Notes: generated from the sequence alone by a model not told the origin. 49,094 nt of DNA from Novipirellula artificiosorum (GCF_007860135.1 NZ_SJPV01000012.1:238035-287128), one strand, 5' to 3'. Counted from the stretch's first letter, positions 1 to 9,109 are shown. Numbers and translations: made by a program.

Positions 1-89
1 TAGACTTGGCGTTCTTCTGGGTTCTTGGCGATCATTTCTAACACTCCTACGGCTTCGGTGAACACGGCACCTGGCAACCGGCGGGCCAG

Positions 90-944
90 TTGCTCGGCGG
101 TTTGGTTTGCCGCCTCACGGAAAAAATACAACCACTGCTCGATCGGATCGATGATAGGCTTATTATCGCCTGGAATCACGTACTTGCAAAACGACAACAA
201 CGGTCTTATGACCATCGACTGCGCCATTACATCCACGATACGGGAGACCTGCTTACAGCCAAGAAACTGGGCGTTCCCCGTTCGACCATTCATGGCTGGC
301 GCCACCATAACTGTGGACCAGTCGTTTCACACGTCCAGCCTTCGGAAACCGATGGCCAAACATCCGAAATCGCCAGCTTGAAACGACAAAACGAAGTTCT
401 ACGAGCTTGGTTGCGAGTGGCATTGATCCTGTTCAAACTAACCGCGTTTTCGTTTGAGCGACAAAGACTGCCTGATGGAATGAACAAGTCGCGGCTTCTG
501 CGTGCAATTGATCGATCCAGCAAAGCGATTCCACTGACACGAATTCTCCAAACCATCGGGCTTTCGTCATCCCGTTATCATGCATGGCGAAATCGGATGC
601 CTTGCGAGCTGACCGATTATTCATCGTGTCCCAAAAGCCACCCGACACAAACCTCTTCAACGGAAATCGCAACCAGCCGAAATATGGCAACGTCGGACGA
701 CTACCGAGACGTTCCAACAAGTACACTGTCTCGATTGGCCCAACGATTGGGCAAGGTCTATGCATCAACCAGCGTTTGGTACCGGCTCATGCGCCAGTAC
801 AATTGGCGTCGTCCACGAAAACATGTGCATCCGCCAAAGCCGAAGATTGGAATCCGCGCTGTGTCGCCGAAAGAACTCTGGCACATGGATGCGACTTTGA
901 TTCGATTGCTTGACGGAAGTAAGATCTACCTACAATCCGACTGA
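90..944 (+). pseudogene. Truncated rve/DDE-type transposase
   Basis: The 284-residue product resembles integrase-core (rve) transposases common in planctomycetes. A helix-turn-helix stretch (LGVPRSTIHGW) lies near residues 60-70, followed by a basic coiled region, the block TSDDYRDVPTSTLSRLAQRLG, and a basic linker with PPKPKIGIRA. The catalytic core begins with WHMDATLIRLLDG at about residues 265-277, which holds the first catalytic Asp. The frame stops a few codons later, where the family normally continues into its second Asp and Glu. Two of three catalytic carboxylates are therefore missing and the protein cannot be an active transposase. No terminal inverted repeats are visible. The start is uncertain because the N-terminal 30 residues look poorly conserved. 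Confidence 0.75.
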
Positions 945-1058
945 CGGTCAAGTCGAGCACGGCTGCCCGCAGTTTTCCCGAGATCCGCCCTCCGCGCCGA
1001 GAACTCGAACAAAAAGTCCATAATGTTTTGACAAACAGCAGGGTTCGGGGAGGGTCAA

Positions 1059-1090
1059 ACTGCCTCGGTCAATATGACCAATGAGGCAGT
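1059..1090 (-). terminator. Stem-loop downstream of the cupin gene
   Basis: An 8-bp arm ACTGCCTC pairs with GAGGCAGT, and an inner GGTCA pairs with TGACC around a 3-nt loop, with an AAT bulge on one side. It lies 30 bp past the stop of the minus-strand cupin gene. There is no clear U-run, so this is a likely 3' end structure rather than a proven intrinsic terminator. Confidence 0.45.
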
Positions 1091-1119
1091 CGTGTAAGCG
1101 GATTACCGACATCGAGCGA

Positions 1120-2442
1120 CTACTTCGTAACGGCAACACCGGGTGTTCGGGAATGCGCGTGCTGCGGGAAGTCGAAGGTCAACACGAGCGATTCAGTTCC
1201 CGTGTTCTCGATTTCCACACCGCCACTGGCAAGTGCGGCCTGAGTGATGAATCCGATCTCGGAATAGATCTCGCCGAGAACCATATCCTGGTGATATCGC
1301 ACTGCGAGCTTTCCAACACGGCCGCTTCCGCCATTCGTGTGGAACAGCGCGGGACTCTCCGGGCAGAAAGTCGTCCTGCCGCCAGGCTCCAAGGTGAGAC
1401 GGAGAATTGAGCACTTCTGGTCGCCGAGGAAATCACCGTAGACGATCCACTTTGCGTCTACGCCGTCGCCTGCGAATTCTTCGGCGGTGATTGCCGGACG
1501 CGAATTCTTCAGGACGAATTCCGGGTCCTGATTCGCTTCGAAGTCGAACTTTTCAACCAGGTAATCCCAGTCTTCGTGCCGGTCCTTCGGATAGTCCTCT
1601 TCCCTGCAGGCGTAGAACGCATCCGCTGCTCCGATACGCCCGTCAAGCGTGAGGTCCTCGGCCAGGAAGTGTTCATCCATCGTGACATGCAGCTCGTGCG
1701 TGCAAAGGTCCGTCGGCGAATGCAGCACACCATTCGGCATCACAAAGCCGTTATCGAGTTGCATCATTACGTGCGGCGACAAATGCCGAACCCCGTTATA
1801 CTCGCCCTGGCCGAAACGCTTCATGCAGGCAAGAAACTGGTCCTTCGTCACGAACGGGTACAACCCCATTGCCGTGGTGTGATAATGCGACGGACTGACT
1901 CCGGGATTGTCGAAAGAATTGATGTCATAGACTTCCCACTTTGACCAGTGTAGATGGTGTGGAATCGGATTCAGATTATCGAACTTCTTTGACACAATCG
2001 GCCAAGTCGGCTCGCCGAACAGCGATTTCGAAAAGGCCGTCATCTTCTCACCCATGACAACTTCCGGATTGGCGACGATCAAATCCTGCAGCGAGATGAC
2101 TTGCCCATTCGGAGTGAGGACGTGCGATTCACCTTCGCGAAACGGTGCCTTCTTCGTGCGTGTATCAACGACACCCGTCACGATAGGAACCGTGCAGCAC
2201 ATCCAGACTTCATCGAGCCCCGTACCGTTCATGTAGTCCGGATAGTACGATTGCTCATCAAGGCGAAGGCGTTTCCCTGGCGTACAAAATGTTCTGCCGG
2301 CGTAACGGTGCAATAGTTGCAACACCCCGTCGTGACTGTTAAGGCAGTCATCAAGGATCGAAGCCGATCCTCCGCCGGTTCCGTCGATTACATCTTGTTT
2401 TGGGTACTCGTGCAGTTTGTCCGCGAGAATTGACGAAGCCAT
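1120..2442 (-). CDS. Cupin-fold protein, class I mannose-6-phosphate isomerase-like
   Basis: The 440-residue protein has two cupin-like halves. The first holds metal-ligand candidates HHLHWSKWE at about residues 162-170, SHYH at 185-188 and a further His in NGVLHSPTD at about 241. The spacing resembles the zinc site of phosphomannose isomerases. The second half (about 330-435) is a shorter beta-rich module ending in LVLTFDFPQHAHS. There is no signal peptide, so it is likely cytoplasmic. In known relatives the fold interconverts mannose-6-P and fructose-6-P, but sugar-binding dioxygenase-type cupins look similar and the substrate is not settled here. It is flanked by mobile-element debris on both sides and has no operon partner. 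A stem-loop follows its stop. Confidence 0.6.
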   Translation of the reverse strand: MASSILADKLHEYPKQDVIDGTGGGSASILDDCLNSHDGVLQLLHRYAGRTFCTPGKRLRLDEQSYYPDYMNGTGLDEVWMCCTVPIVTGVVDTRTKKAPFREGESHVLTPNGQVISLQDLIVANPEVVMGEKMTAFSKSLFGEPTWPIVSKKFDNLNPIPHHLHWSKWEVYDINSFDNPGVSPSHYHTTAMGLYPFVTKDQFLACMKRFGQGEYNGVRHLSPHVMMQLDNGFVMPNGVLHSPTDLCTHELHVTMDEHFLAEDLTLDGRIGAADAFYACREEDYPKDRHEDWDYLVEKFDFEANQDPEFVLKNSRPAITAEEFAGDGVDAKWIVYGDFLGDQKCSILRLTLEPGGRTTFCPESPALFHTNGGSGRVGKLAVRYHQDMVLGEIYSEIGFITQAALASGGVEIENTGTESLVLTFDFPQHAHSRTPGVAVTK

Positions 2443-2641
2443 GAGTGATGCACCTCAATGAGTCTGAAGAAGTATGTCGGTTCCAAGGAACGTTCTGGAG
2501 TGATAATTGGAATTTCCAATTTGCTGCAACACAACGAGGCGGGCTAAGGACCGAATTCTCCGAGGTGCTGGCAGAGCGTGAAGTGTATAATAAAGAGGAG
2601 CCGGAGGGAATGGACCTGGAGTCTCTCAAGCTCGCAAAGGA

Positions 2642-2735
2642 CTACCTCACCGAGGGAAGTGGGTGGGCAACGTTCGCCATCGTGCGATTAAAAGTTCGGC
2701 AAGTCCAGGGACAATCGGCGTTGCAGAGTATTGGT
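2642..2735 (-). pseudogene. Transposase N-terminal relic (copy 1)
   Basis: Read on the minus strand, this holds an ATG at 2680 followed by MANVAHPLPSV and a stop. It matches the relic at 13190-13396 (MANVVHPLLSLL) at DNA level over about 75 bp, including the 5' flank that encodes a C-rich stretch before the ATG. The motif is the start of a planctomycete integrase-type transposase. Nothing else of the gene remains here. Confidence 0.5.
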
Positions 2736-2847
2736 ACGCTGAGCGTCGTGTACGGGGAGACTGAGTTCAGGGGAGAGCAAAGGAAAGCCTTTCTCGAAGG
2801 AACCCCTGAATCACGAGCAAACCGGATGCCTCCTACTCATTCATTCC

Positions 2848-3090
2848 CTAATCCCGCAGCACAATGGTGGCGATCAACAGCAGCCCGTTTTCACTGCGGC
2901 AAAGCAGCGGTGGCTTGGTAGGGATCGGCTGTGTCGGCCAAGCCTGCTCGCCGACCAAATCGGATTGAGGAACCGGTCGCTCTTCGATAGGCCAAAGTGG
3001 TTCACCCGTGACGCGGTCGAACACATACAGCAACGCCCGTAGCCGTTTCGAGAGCGATTACCTTACGAGTTGCAATCGGCGTCCTGGCCG
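2848..3090 (-). pseudogene. Quinoprotein (PQQ) dehydrogenase relic
   Basis: The minus strand encodes LLYVFDRVTGEPLWPIEER, then a PVPQSD motif and WPTQPIPTKPP. This block is highly characteristic of membrane or periplasmic PQQ-dependent glucose-dehydrogenase-like enzymes. Directly upstream, in a different frame, TPIATRKVIALETATG looks like another propeller segment of the same family, so there is at least one frameshift. After TKPP the sequence jumps to a short GLLLIATI-like piece and stops. The full-length family has over 600 residues. No start, signal peptide or ligand residues remain. Confidence 0.65.
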
Positions 3091-3454
3091 TGGGCCGCGC
3101 TGAACCAGAAGCAACTTACGGCAATCAGGGAGATTTTGCAGGATGCATTCATGTGAAGCAAGAAAAAAGGAGTGAGTTAGGGGCCCGTCGATTCACATCT
3201 GCCGATTCCCAGTGGACTCAGTTCGCTCCACAGTTGAAGTCGCTCAGCCGACTGTCGAGGGGGAATAGGTGGCGCGAGCTACTTGAGTATGACACTGGAA
3301 GCAAATGAAAGGGAGGCGGTGTCACTGGGTCCGCTCTCCATTGGGACTGAAATACCGGTTGGATTACTCCGGCCCTGTCCCTTGGAATCCAAGAAAAAAC
3401 GTTGTTTTGCGGATCGTCCCCCAGTTCTTTAACTATGCTAGGCTGCTCCCCCTG

Positions 3455-4888
3455 ATGGAATGCCACATGATAGCTGACTCTGACATCGAACCAGAAACAG
3501 CTTCGTCGTCCGCAGCAACGCCGACGATGGAGGACCTTTACAATCGTGGACGCCTGCTTCCGCTGTATCTTTGTCCGTTCGAGACATTTCTTCGCGCCGA
3601 TAGCCACGCCGACTACCCGATGGCATTTGTCGTTGTGATGCGTTTCACCGGCCAGCTTAAGAAACAAGAATTTCTAACGGCATTGAAAGGATCAATGGAC
3701 CGACATCGGATCCTCCAATGCGTTGTGGGCAAAGGCAAAAAGGATCGATTGAGTTGGATTCACAAAAAGGACTTGGAGGTAGAAGTCGTTTGGCTTCGCG
3801 ATGGCGAGACCATTCAATGCCGGCCTGAATTTGATGATTCCAAAGAGGCAGGTGTGCGAGTGTGGGTTGATCAAGGCGAGGAACAAGTGGAAGTCACCTT
3901 CTACTTCAACCACGTTTCGGTTGACGGTGTCGGCGCGCACATCTTCATCGGCGATCTATTCGCGATCTACGCTAACGAAGTTAACGGCCCTGGAACGGCA
4001 CAACTTGGGGAACTTGATCCATCCCTGTTGAAGAATCGCGGTTACCGTCAACGCTACGCGAACTTGGAAAACACTCATTCCCGGACTGCTTGGGGATCAA
4101 TCAAGTACGGAATCAAAACCGCATTGTTGGCGCGCAGCCAACCCTTGGGGATCCCGAAGCCAGACGATTCAGCTCCGCAGTCGTCGATTCCATACTTGCG
4201 GGTGTTCGAAGAGACCTTGTCTTGCGACGAGCATAAGAAGCTGCGTGATGTTGCGATTCAGTTTGGTGCCACGGTAAACGACATTCTGTCGGCGGAATCA
4301 TTTAAGCTATTTTGCGACTGGAACCTCCAAAGCAAGCCACGCAGTCACAAACGTGCGTTTCGAATTGTGTTGCCGACCAATCTCCGGGGTCGGGGGGATG
4401 ATTTGATGCCAGCGGTGAATATGACGAGCTACACGTTCCTGATCCGTAAACCGGATCAGTGCAATGATCGGATAACGCTGCTCAAAAGCGTGCGTGAAGA
4501 AACGGCCAAAATCAAGAACAAGGCACTCGGGACCGAGTTCATCGAAGCGGTCAGTCGTGCCGCGAGCACGCGTTGGGTGCTTCCCTTAGCGACCAAGTTG
4601 CGTGCCAGATTGGGAACGATCGTTTTGACGAACGTCGGTGACCCGACGCGGCGCTACACTTGTCGAATTCCACGCAAGAAGGGTGCCTTGATCGCTGGCA
4701 ACTTGGAGTTGGATGCCTGTTACGGTTGCCCACCTCTACGAAAGCACACTCGCGCCACCATCGCCATTACGACTTACAAACGCAAACTTACCGTCAGCCT
4801 CCGCTGCGATCCGTCGCTGTACAAACAAGAGCACGCGGAGAAGATGTTGCGAATGTTCATGGATGGACTGCGCAGCTGGATCGAGTAG
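3455..4888 (+). CDS. Condensation/acyltransferase-fold protein (WS/DGAT- or NRPS C-domain-like)
   Basis: From the Met at 3455 the product has 477 residues; an open frame continues upstream to 3305 but that part looks non-conserved, and 3467 is another possible start. The motif NHVSVDGVGAH at about 152-162 matches the HHxxxDG active-site signature of the chloramphenicol-acetyltransferase/condensation superfamily; the catalytic second His (H153), Asp157 and Gly158 are kept while the first His is Asn. Downstream LPTNLRGRG (about 310) and a TNVGDPTRR block (about 390) resemble the second half of wax ester synthase/condensation proteins. It probably transfers an acyl or peptidyl group in the cytoplasm. 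No carrier protein or biosynthetic partner is adjacent, so the substrate is unknown. Confidence 0.6.
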   Translation: MECHMIADSDIEPETASSSAATPTMEDLYNRGRLLPLYLCPFETFLRADSHADYPMAFVVVMRFTGQLKKQEFLTALKGSMDRHRILQCVVGKGKKDRLSWIHKKDLEVEVVWLRDGETIQCRPEFDDSKEAGVRVWVDQGEEQVEVTFYFNHVSVDGVGAHIFIGDLFAIYANEVNGPGTAQLGELDPSLLKNRGYRQRYANLENTHSRTAWGSIKYGIKTALLARSQPLGIPKPDDSAPQSSIPYLRVFEETLSCDEHKKLRDVAIQFGATVNDILSAESFKLFCDWNLQSKPRSHKRAFRIVLPTNLRGRGDDLMPAVNMTSYTFLIRKPDQCNDRITLLKSVREETAKIKNKALGTEFIEAVSRAASTRWVLPLATKLRARLGTIVLTNVGDPTRRYTCRIPRKKGALIAGNLELDACYGCPPLRKHTRATIAITTYKRKLTVSLRCDPSLYKQEHAEKMLRMFMDGLRSWIE

Positions 4889-5035
4889 TTTCACACGGCC
4901 GTGGCTGTTCAGCCGTCGCCTGTGATTTCGGCATTACGTCCGTCGCGCGAACAGGCTCCTAATCGCGAATTCGTCTGCGTGGCTTGAAATTGTGACTCGG
5001 GCAATTTCGTTGCAAAAGGCATCAGTGTACGCGAA

Positions 5036-7267
5036 TCAACGATCACTGGCATGCAATTCGATGGTCACGCTTTTGCCGGCATTAACTCCCAGAGGCAGGT
5101 CGATTTCGAGAACCGTTGAGTTGTCGTCTGGTGAAGCCGAGCATCCTTCGTCAGAAACACCATAGATGCCGGGGATTTCAACATTGATCTTGGGGAGTTT
5201 CCGCAAGGGATCAGCCACGGTCACGTTCGAAATGCGATCGCCCTGATAGGTAAGTAAAATGATCCCAGGGCTATCTATTTTGACGTCCTGGTCCGATGCG
5301 AACTCTAACTTGCCGGCACTGTAGAACACAAATTGGCAAATTCCAAGTTTCGTGTTCCTTACGGCTTGGATAGCCTTGCTGTTTGCCAGGATTTCGATGC
5401 CACGATTGTCTGTGCTGCTAGTGGCAAGTTCTTCATCGCTGATACTCGGTACTACAATGTAAGCGTACGATTCGCTGCTTGGTCGCCGTCCATGATCGAA
5501 ATAGAGCTTGAAGACATCCTTTTGAACGAGTTCATCGGAGACGAACGTCTGGTCCGTGATATCCGACCAGCGGCCTTCTTCCGTCTGATTGGAAATTCGC
5601 AAAGTCGTCGGTTTCGGAAGCAAGTAACCGATACGGTCGTGATGCACCCACTTCACCGCATCCAGTTTGCGATCACCTGCCGGCAGGACCGATTGTTCTC
5701 CAGCACACATCACAGCAACATCGCCACGAAGCAACGCTTGATTGATCGTGGTGACAACCAGAAGCTCGGAATCAGAGCGAATTCCTGCCCCCAGGCAAAC
5801 GTAGTCATCTTCGAAGAAAAACCATGCTTTCCTAGCGGCCACTTTGTCATGGGGGCTGATGAAATCGAAGCCAACGGCTCCGTAAAATCCATCGGTTGCG
5901 GCGCCGACAAAATCGGTCAGACCGGCTTTCTGGATTATATTGGGAGGATGCAGCTTCGGTTTCTGCAGAATCGTTGTGCCCGAAATCTTCTGCCAGTCGT
6001 AAACGGGCCAGATGTTGTGGTACTCGTCGCCATTGAGCATCACATAGTTGGTACCATCGGCGCGATGATGAGTCGGTTTGCCAGGTCCGTTGTACGGTAT
6101 CTCCATGTTTCTGTTACGCGTGGAGAACATCCGCACGGTGGTATAGAAATCCGGTCGCTGAACTACGAAGTGTTCCGTCTGCCAAAAAAACTTACTGAAC
6201 GATTTTGTCGGTTTCGCTTGCCCCCTTCTTAGCTGAATGATCTCTTCCAGTTCATCCTTGCGATAGTCTGTGCTGAGCAGCAAACGTTCGATCTCAGGGA
6301 TCCCTTGCGGTTCAAATGTAGCCTCGTGCGTGATGCTTCGATTTTTCACGCTCACGTCGGTGTAGACGCCATAGACCAACTGCTTGTAAACGCCGTCTAA
6401 GTAGTAATTCACTAAGTGGTCAATCTTCTGCTTGGAAAAAGCGTACTTCGTACCGGCCACGTAATAGGACCACTCGCCGAAGACGTTGGCATACTTTCCA
6501 TAACCATACGAAGTTGTGTTGTTCACCCGGTCTGTGCGGTGATGAAAACTGTAGTCATGTTGCATGCCTCGTTCGCCCGTGCTGAATTTTACTTCGCCCT
6601 CGATAATCCGAATGATCTCTTCAAAGTTTTCGTTGTCGCGAAGGAACAACGCGTTCTTGGCAACGATCCCTGCGATCACGATGCGATCACCACTGGGGCG
6701 GGCACCTGACGCTCCCATATGGGCTCTGTTGATCATCGGTTGGCATCGAGTGACCAGATCTTCTGGCAAGTCGTCTCCGATTAACAGCATCAGATTAACC
6801 AGGTTCGACGGCGTCGTGATTTGGTTGTCGTGCCAATTGTCGCCCACATAGTCTTTCTCTACCCAGTGCCTGACGCCTCTGGTGATCTCTTCCTTCAGCT
6901 TTTCGCTGTGGAAATGTACTGATGCTTTGTTGTGGTAGGCTTTCGCAAGATGCACTAGGTTGTATGTGTGGTGCCGGTGAGGGAAGCCGCCAACTCTTGT
7001 TAAGTCGGCATAGTCAATGCCCTGAAAGCTACCGTCCTCCTGCATCATCGCGACGATGTCTTCCACCTGCCTGTCATCGATACGACTCTTCAGCAGTTCC
7101 GCAACGACACGTTCTTTGATGACTGAAAAAACATCAGAACTTGCATGCTGTCCCCAGCAAACGGCCGCTAAGCCCACGATTGAGAATAACAGGATCGATG
7201 GCATCTTTATCAAGATTTGGCTCCGTAATCGGGTTTCATGATAGATTGACGACGGCGTTGCGTTCAT
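5036..7267 (-). CDS. Polysaccharide lyase family 8 (chondroitin AC/hyaluronate lyase-like)
   Basis: This 743-residue secreted protein has a hydrophobic signal core (PSILLFSIVGLAAVCWG, 23-39); an alternative start at 7204 would give a signal peptide with no positive n-region. An N-terminal alpha/alpha toroid carries NWHDNQ at 144-149, DYSFHHR at 238-244 and SYGYGKYANVF at 253-263, matching the Asn, His and Tyr catalytic positions of PL8 lyases. RNRNMEI (384-390) and the block ending PVYDWQKISGTT (about 421-432) are also family hallmarks, followed by beta-sandwich domains. PL8 enzymes cleave uronic-acid polymers such as hyaluronan, chondroitin or xanthan by beta-elimination. The sulfatases elsewhere in the window fit a sulfated glycosaminoglycan-like substrate, but the exact polymer is inferred. 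Confidence 0.85.
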   Translation of the reverse strand: MNATPSSIYHETRLRSQILIKMPSILLFSIVGLAAVCWGQHASSDVFSVIKERVVAELLKSRIDDRQVEDIVAMMQEDGSFQGIDYADLTRVGGFPHRHHTYNLVHLAKAYHNKASVHFHSEKLKEEITRGVRHWVEKDYVGDNWHDNQITTPSNLVNLMLLIGDDLPEDLVTRCQPMINRAHMGASGARPSGDRIVIAGIVAKNALFLRDNENFEEIIRIIEGEVKFSTGERGMQHDYSFHHRTDRVNNTTSYGYGKYANVFGEWSYYVAGTKYAFSKQKIDHLVNYYLDGVYKQLVYGVYTDVSVKNRSITHEATFEPQGIPEIERLLLSTDYRKDELEEIIQLRRGQAKPTKSFSKFFWQTEHFVVQRPDFYTTVRMFSTRNRNMEIPYNGPGKPTHHRADGTNYVMLNGDEYHNIWPVYDWQKISGTTILQKPKLHPPNIIQKAGLTDFVGAATDGFYGAVGFDFISPHDKVAARKAWFFFEDDYVCLGAGIRSDSELLVVTTINQALLRGDVAVMCAGEQSVLPAGDRKLDAVKWVHHDRIGYLLPKPTTLRISNQTEEGRWSDITDQTFVSDELVQKDVFKLYFDHGRRPSSESYAYIVVPSISDEELATSSTDNRGIEILANSKAIQAVRNTKLGICQFVFYSAGKLEFASDQDVKIDSPGIILLTYQGDRISNVTVADPLRKLPKINVEIPGIYGVSDEGCSASPDDNSTVLEIDLPLGVNAGKSVTIELHASDR

Positions 7268-7385
7268 GTCCTCTCACACAAACAAACGTAGCAGAGAATG
7301 CAATGACTCAGCATCGTCACACTGCCTTACTCTAAAGGATAACATGAGGTACATGTCGTCTTTCGATCCTACGACGGATTTTTCG

Positions 7386-7454
7386 TTGGAGTGGTAGGCA
7401 TTAGCCGATTGCGTGCTGGACCCTTGTTGAATCGGCTAAAGCCTACGACTCCAA
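7386..7454. repeat. Imperfect inverted repeat, 25-nt arms
   Basis: Arms 7386-7410 and 7430-7454 are reverse complements with two mismatches; the core is GTAGGC-TTAGCCGATT. The loop is 19 nt. It lies upstream of the PL8 gene and could fold as a cruciform or a transcript stem-loop. It has the look of a dispersed intergenic palindrome (MITE- or REP-like). No second copy was noticed in this window. Confidence 0.7.
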
Positions 7455-7570
7455 TGTGCGCAGTCTGTTTTTTACTCAATCGGTGTAAGCTGGCGGTACC
7501 TGGTACAAGTGAGTGGTGTACGCCGAGGATTGAGTTTTTCGGGACGTTCGAAAAACAACTTTGGTATCTG

Positions 7571-7634
7571 AGAAGTGGCGTTCGCTTTCAGCTAGCGATA
7601 TCGGTAACGCAAGCTGGAAACTCGCGCCACTTCT
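7571..7634. repeat. Imperfect inverted repeat AGAAGTGGCG...CGCCACTTCT
   Basis: Arms of about 27 nt (7571-7597 and 7608-7634) pair with several mismatches around a 10-nt loop. Inner segments CAGCTAGCG and CGCAAGCTG also pair approximately. It is the second, different palindrome within 200 bp in the 560-bp gap between PL8 and the RTX genes. The rest of that gap, apart from the nuclease tail at 7701-7822, shows no gene. Confidence 0.6.
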
Positions 7635-7682
7635 ACTTCTTCTTCTTCTTACGTTCCTCGCGGCCTGAGTGCACCAAACAAC

Positions 7683-7717
7683 CTCTCCCCCTTCGGGGGG
7701 GCGAAGCGAGGGGGAGG
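7683..7717 (-). terminator. GC-rich hairpin next to the DUF559 tail
   Basis: CTCCCCC-TTCG-GGGGG forms a very strong stem, flanked by GAAGCGAGGGGGAGG, which can pair with the same C-tract. It follows the nuclease tail and the RTX gene end on the minus strand. It may act as a terminator, but it also matches the repeat type found beside the DUF559 gene at 48 kb. Confidence 0.5.
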
Positions 7718-7822
7718 GTTCACGGTTTGGGCTTTCGTTGTTCTTGACCCGTATTCGTCCGTTGGCAATCCAACACGCTCGAGATTCCGCCCTGACGTTT
7801 CTTGAATTCGTATTTCAATCCA
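7701..7822 (-). pseudogene. C-terminal tail of a DUF559 nuclease gene (inverted copy of 48805-48926)
   Basis: This 122-bp stretch is the reverse complement of 48805-48926 with 116 of 122 positions identical. Read on the minus strand it encodes GLKYEFKKRQGGISSVLDCQ and ends in EQRKPKP then stop, as in the 48-kb copy. The nuclease domain itself is missing; upstream on the minus strand the sequence runs into the end of the RTX gene. It is therefore a tail remnant, still joined to the GC-rich hairpin that also follows the 48-kb copy. Confidence 0.8.
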
Positions 7823-7828
7823 AGCTGA

Positions 7829-8371
7829 CTATGGACGTGTGGACATGAAGGGTGTGGAAATGATCGACGTAAAGGCCTGCGGTGTCCAGAAAAGCACTTC
7901 GACGTCGAATTGAGGATTGAAGTCGTCATAGTACACGTCGCGTTGAATCGGAATCAGGTTCCGTGACCACGAGGACACCATCCCTGGGTTGGCGAAGATG
8001 TCGGCGCCGGATTGCCCGGCGATGACCCATTCGTATTCGCCGGTTCCAGCTTTTAAGTAGTCATTTTCAGTGCCGCCATAGAGATAGTCGGAACCGCTGC
8101 CACCAAACAGGTCGTCGTCACCGCTGCGACCGGCGATAAAGTCGTCGCCTTTGCCGCCATGCAGTTCGTCGTCTGACCAGCCACCCAAGAACCGCTCCGA
8201 ATCTCTCAGGGAAACAATTTCAGCGTTCTTGGCGTTCCTTCGCCGGTATCCTGCTGGATGCTCATGTCGGCCCATCGGCGTTACAGCGGTGTGAACTGAG
8301 CCAGAATGGTCGAGGCGAAACGAAAACATTCCGGTATGCATTTGTCGATTCTTCAATGAATGCGCAATCAC
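7829..8371 (-). CDS. RTX-like calcium-binding repeat protein, probably truncated
   Basis: The open frame starts with GTG overlapping the upstream RTX gene stop (GTGA). Residues 1-60 have no signal peptide and look unrelated to a known domain. From about residue 62 it has glycine/aspartate nonapeptide repeats (GGKGDDFIAGRSGDDDLFGG, GGTENDYL) of the hemolysin-type Ca-binding family, which form a beta-roll in exported proteins. The remainder ends in a non-repetitive tail. The lack of an export signal and the abrupt flanks suggest a gene that lost its 5' part. The stop lies next to the DUF559 tail remnant. Confidence 0.5.
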   Translation of the reverse strand: MIAHSLKNRQMHTGMFSFRLDHSGSVHTAVTPMGRHEHPAGYRRRNAKNAEIVSLRDSERFLGGWSDDELHGGKGDDFIAGRSGDDDLFGGSGSDYLYGGTENDYLKAGTGEYEWVIAGQSGADIFANPGMVSSWSRNLIPIQRDVYYDDFNPQFDVEVLFWTPQAFTSIISTPFMSTRP

Positions 8372-9069
8372 TTGCGGTTCAGGTTGATGATTTCATCGTT
8401 CCAGCTTTGATAGTCGGCAATCATGTCTTCCGAAGACGTGGTAGAGATCGGTGAACCTCCGAAGCGGGAAAACCGGGTTAGCTGTCGAATGATCCTGTGA
8501 TATTGGATGAAGTCATCGTTGCCGCTGTCGCCGTATAAGACGTCCCGCTCGCCATCATATCCTCCGTTTAGACGATCGTTTCCGCCGCGACCGCGGAGGA
8601 CATCGAGTCCAGCGTTTCCTTGAAGAATGTCATTTTGACTTCCGCCGTTGAGAGTATCGTCTCCGCCTCCGCCACTTAACATGAGTGTCATTGGCAGGCT
8701 TGGATCCGTCAGCACAATGTCGTCACCGCCAAGACAGGCGATGCCGATCGCATTCACGTCCTCTCCGTCAATTTCAAACGTCTCATGCGTGCTCGCCAAC
8801 ATCTCGAGCAGATTCCAATCAAGCGTGTTGGGGACTTCGTCAAAAATGCTCGGATTGAACATGAAGATTTCGATGTCGATGTCACCGTTGGCATCTTCGT
8901 TGATCCGAACCAGGTCGTGTGACTCATCCAAAGTCACCATCGCGATGGGGCCAAGTTCGTTCTCAAACTCGGTAACGTCAAGATCAAACGCCTGGGCAGC
9001 ACTTTGAATTACGAATCCGGAAAGGAAAAGGACGGCGATGGTCAGACGGGATTGAATTGTGGGTAACAT
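8368..9069 (-). CDS. Secreted RTX-like calcium-binding repeat protein
   Basis: From the Met at 9069 the product has 233 residues and a clear signal peptide (LTIAVLFLSGFVIQSAAQA, about 9-27). An open frame extends to 9222 but its extra N-terminus lies ahead of the signal peptide and is unlikely. The centre carries hemolysin-type repeats (LSGGGGDDTLNGGSQNDIL, GRGGNDRLNGG, YGDSGNDDF), each offering Asp/Gly calcium ligands. The protein should fold as a beta-roll outside the cytoplasm when Ca is bound. It probably has a structural or adhesive role. It overlaps the downstream RTX-like frame by 4 bp, which suggests co-transcription. Confidence 0.75.
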   Translation of the reverse strand: MLPTIQSRLTIAVLFLSGFVIQSAAQAFDLDVTEFENELGPIAMVTLDESHDLVRINEDANGDIDIEIFMFNPSIFDEVPNTLDWNLLEMLASTHETFEIDGEDVNAIGIACLGGDDIVLTDPSLPMTLMLSGGGGDDTLNGGSQNDILQGNAGLDVLRGRGGNDRLNGGYDGERDVLYGDSGNDDFIQYHRIIRQLTRFSRFGGSPISTTSSEDMIADYQSWNDEIINLNRK

Positions 9070-9109
9070 TTCTTGGCTTTCTTGGCAGTAGTGTTGTTTG
9101 ACTACCTCG

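Noticed and set aside
2445..2921. 158-codon plus-strand open frame after the cupin gene
   Set aside because: It runs antisense across the transposase and quinoprotein relics and shows no domain; composition is arbitrary.
3090..3308. 72-codon plus-strand frame before the acyltransferase gene
   Set aside because: No motif and no start context; probably spacer.
5333..6232. 299-codon plus-strand open frame
   Set aside because: It lies wholly antisense inside the well-supported PL8 gene.
7386..7634. Possible CRISPR array
   Set aside because: The repeats are single palindromes of different families without regular spacing or repeated units.
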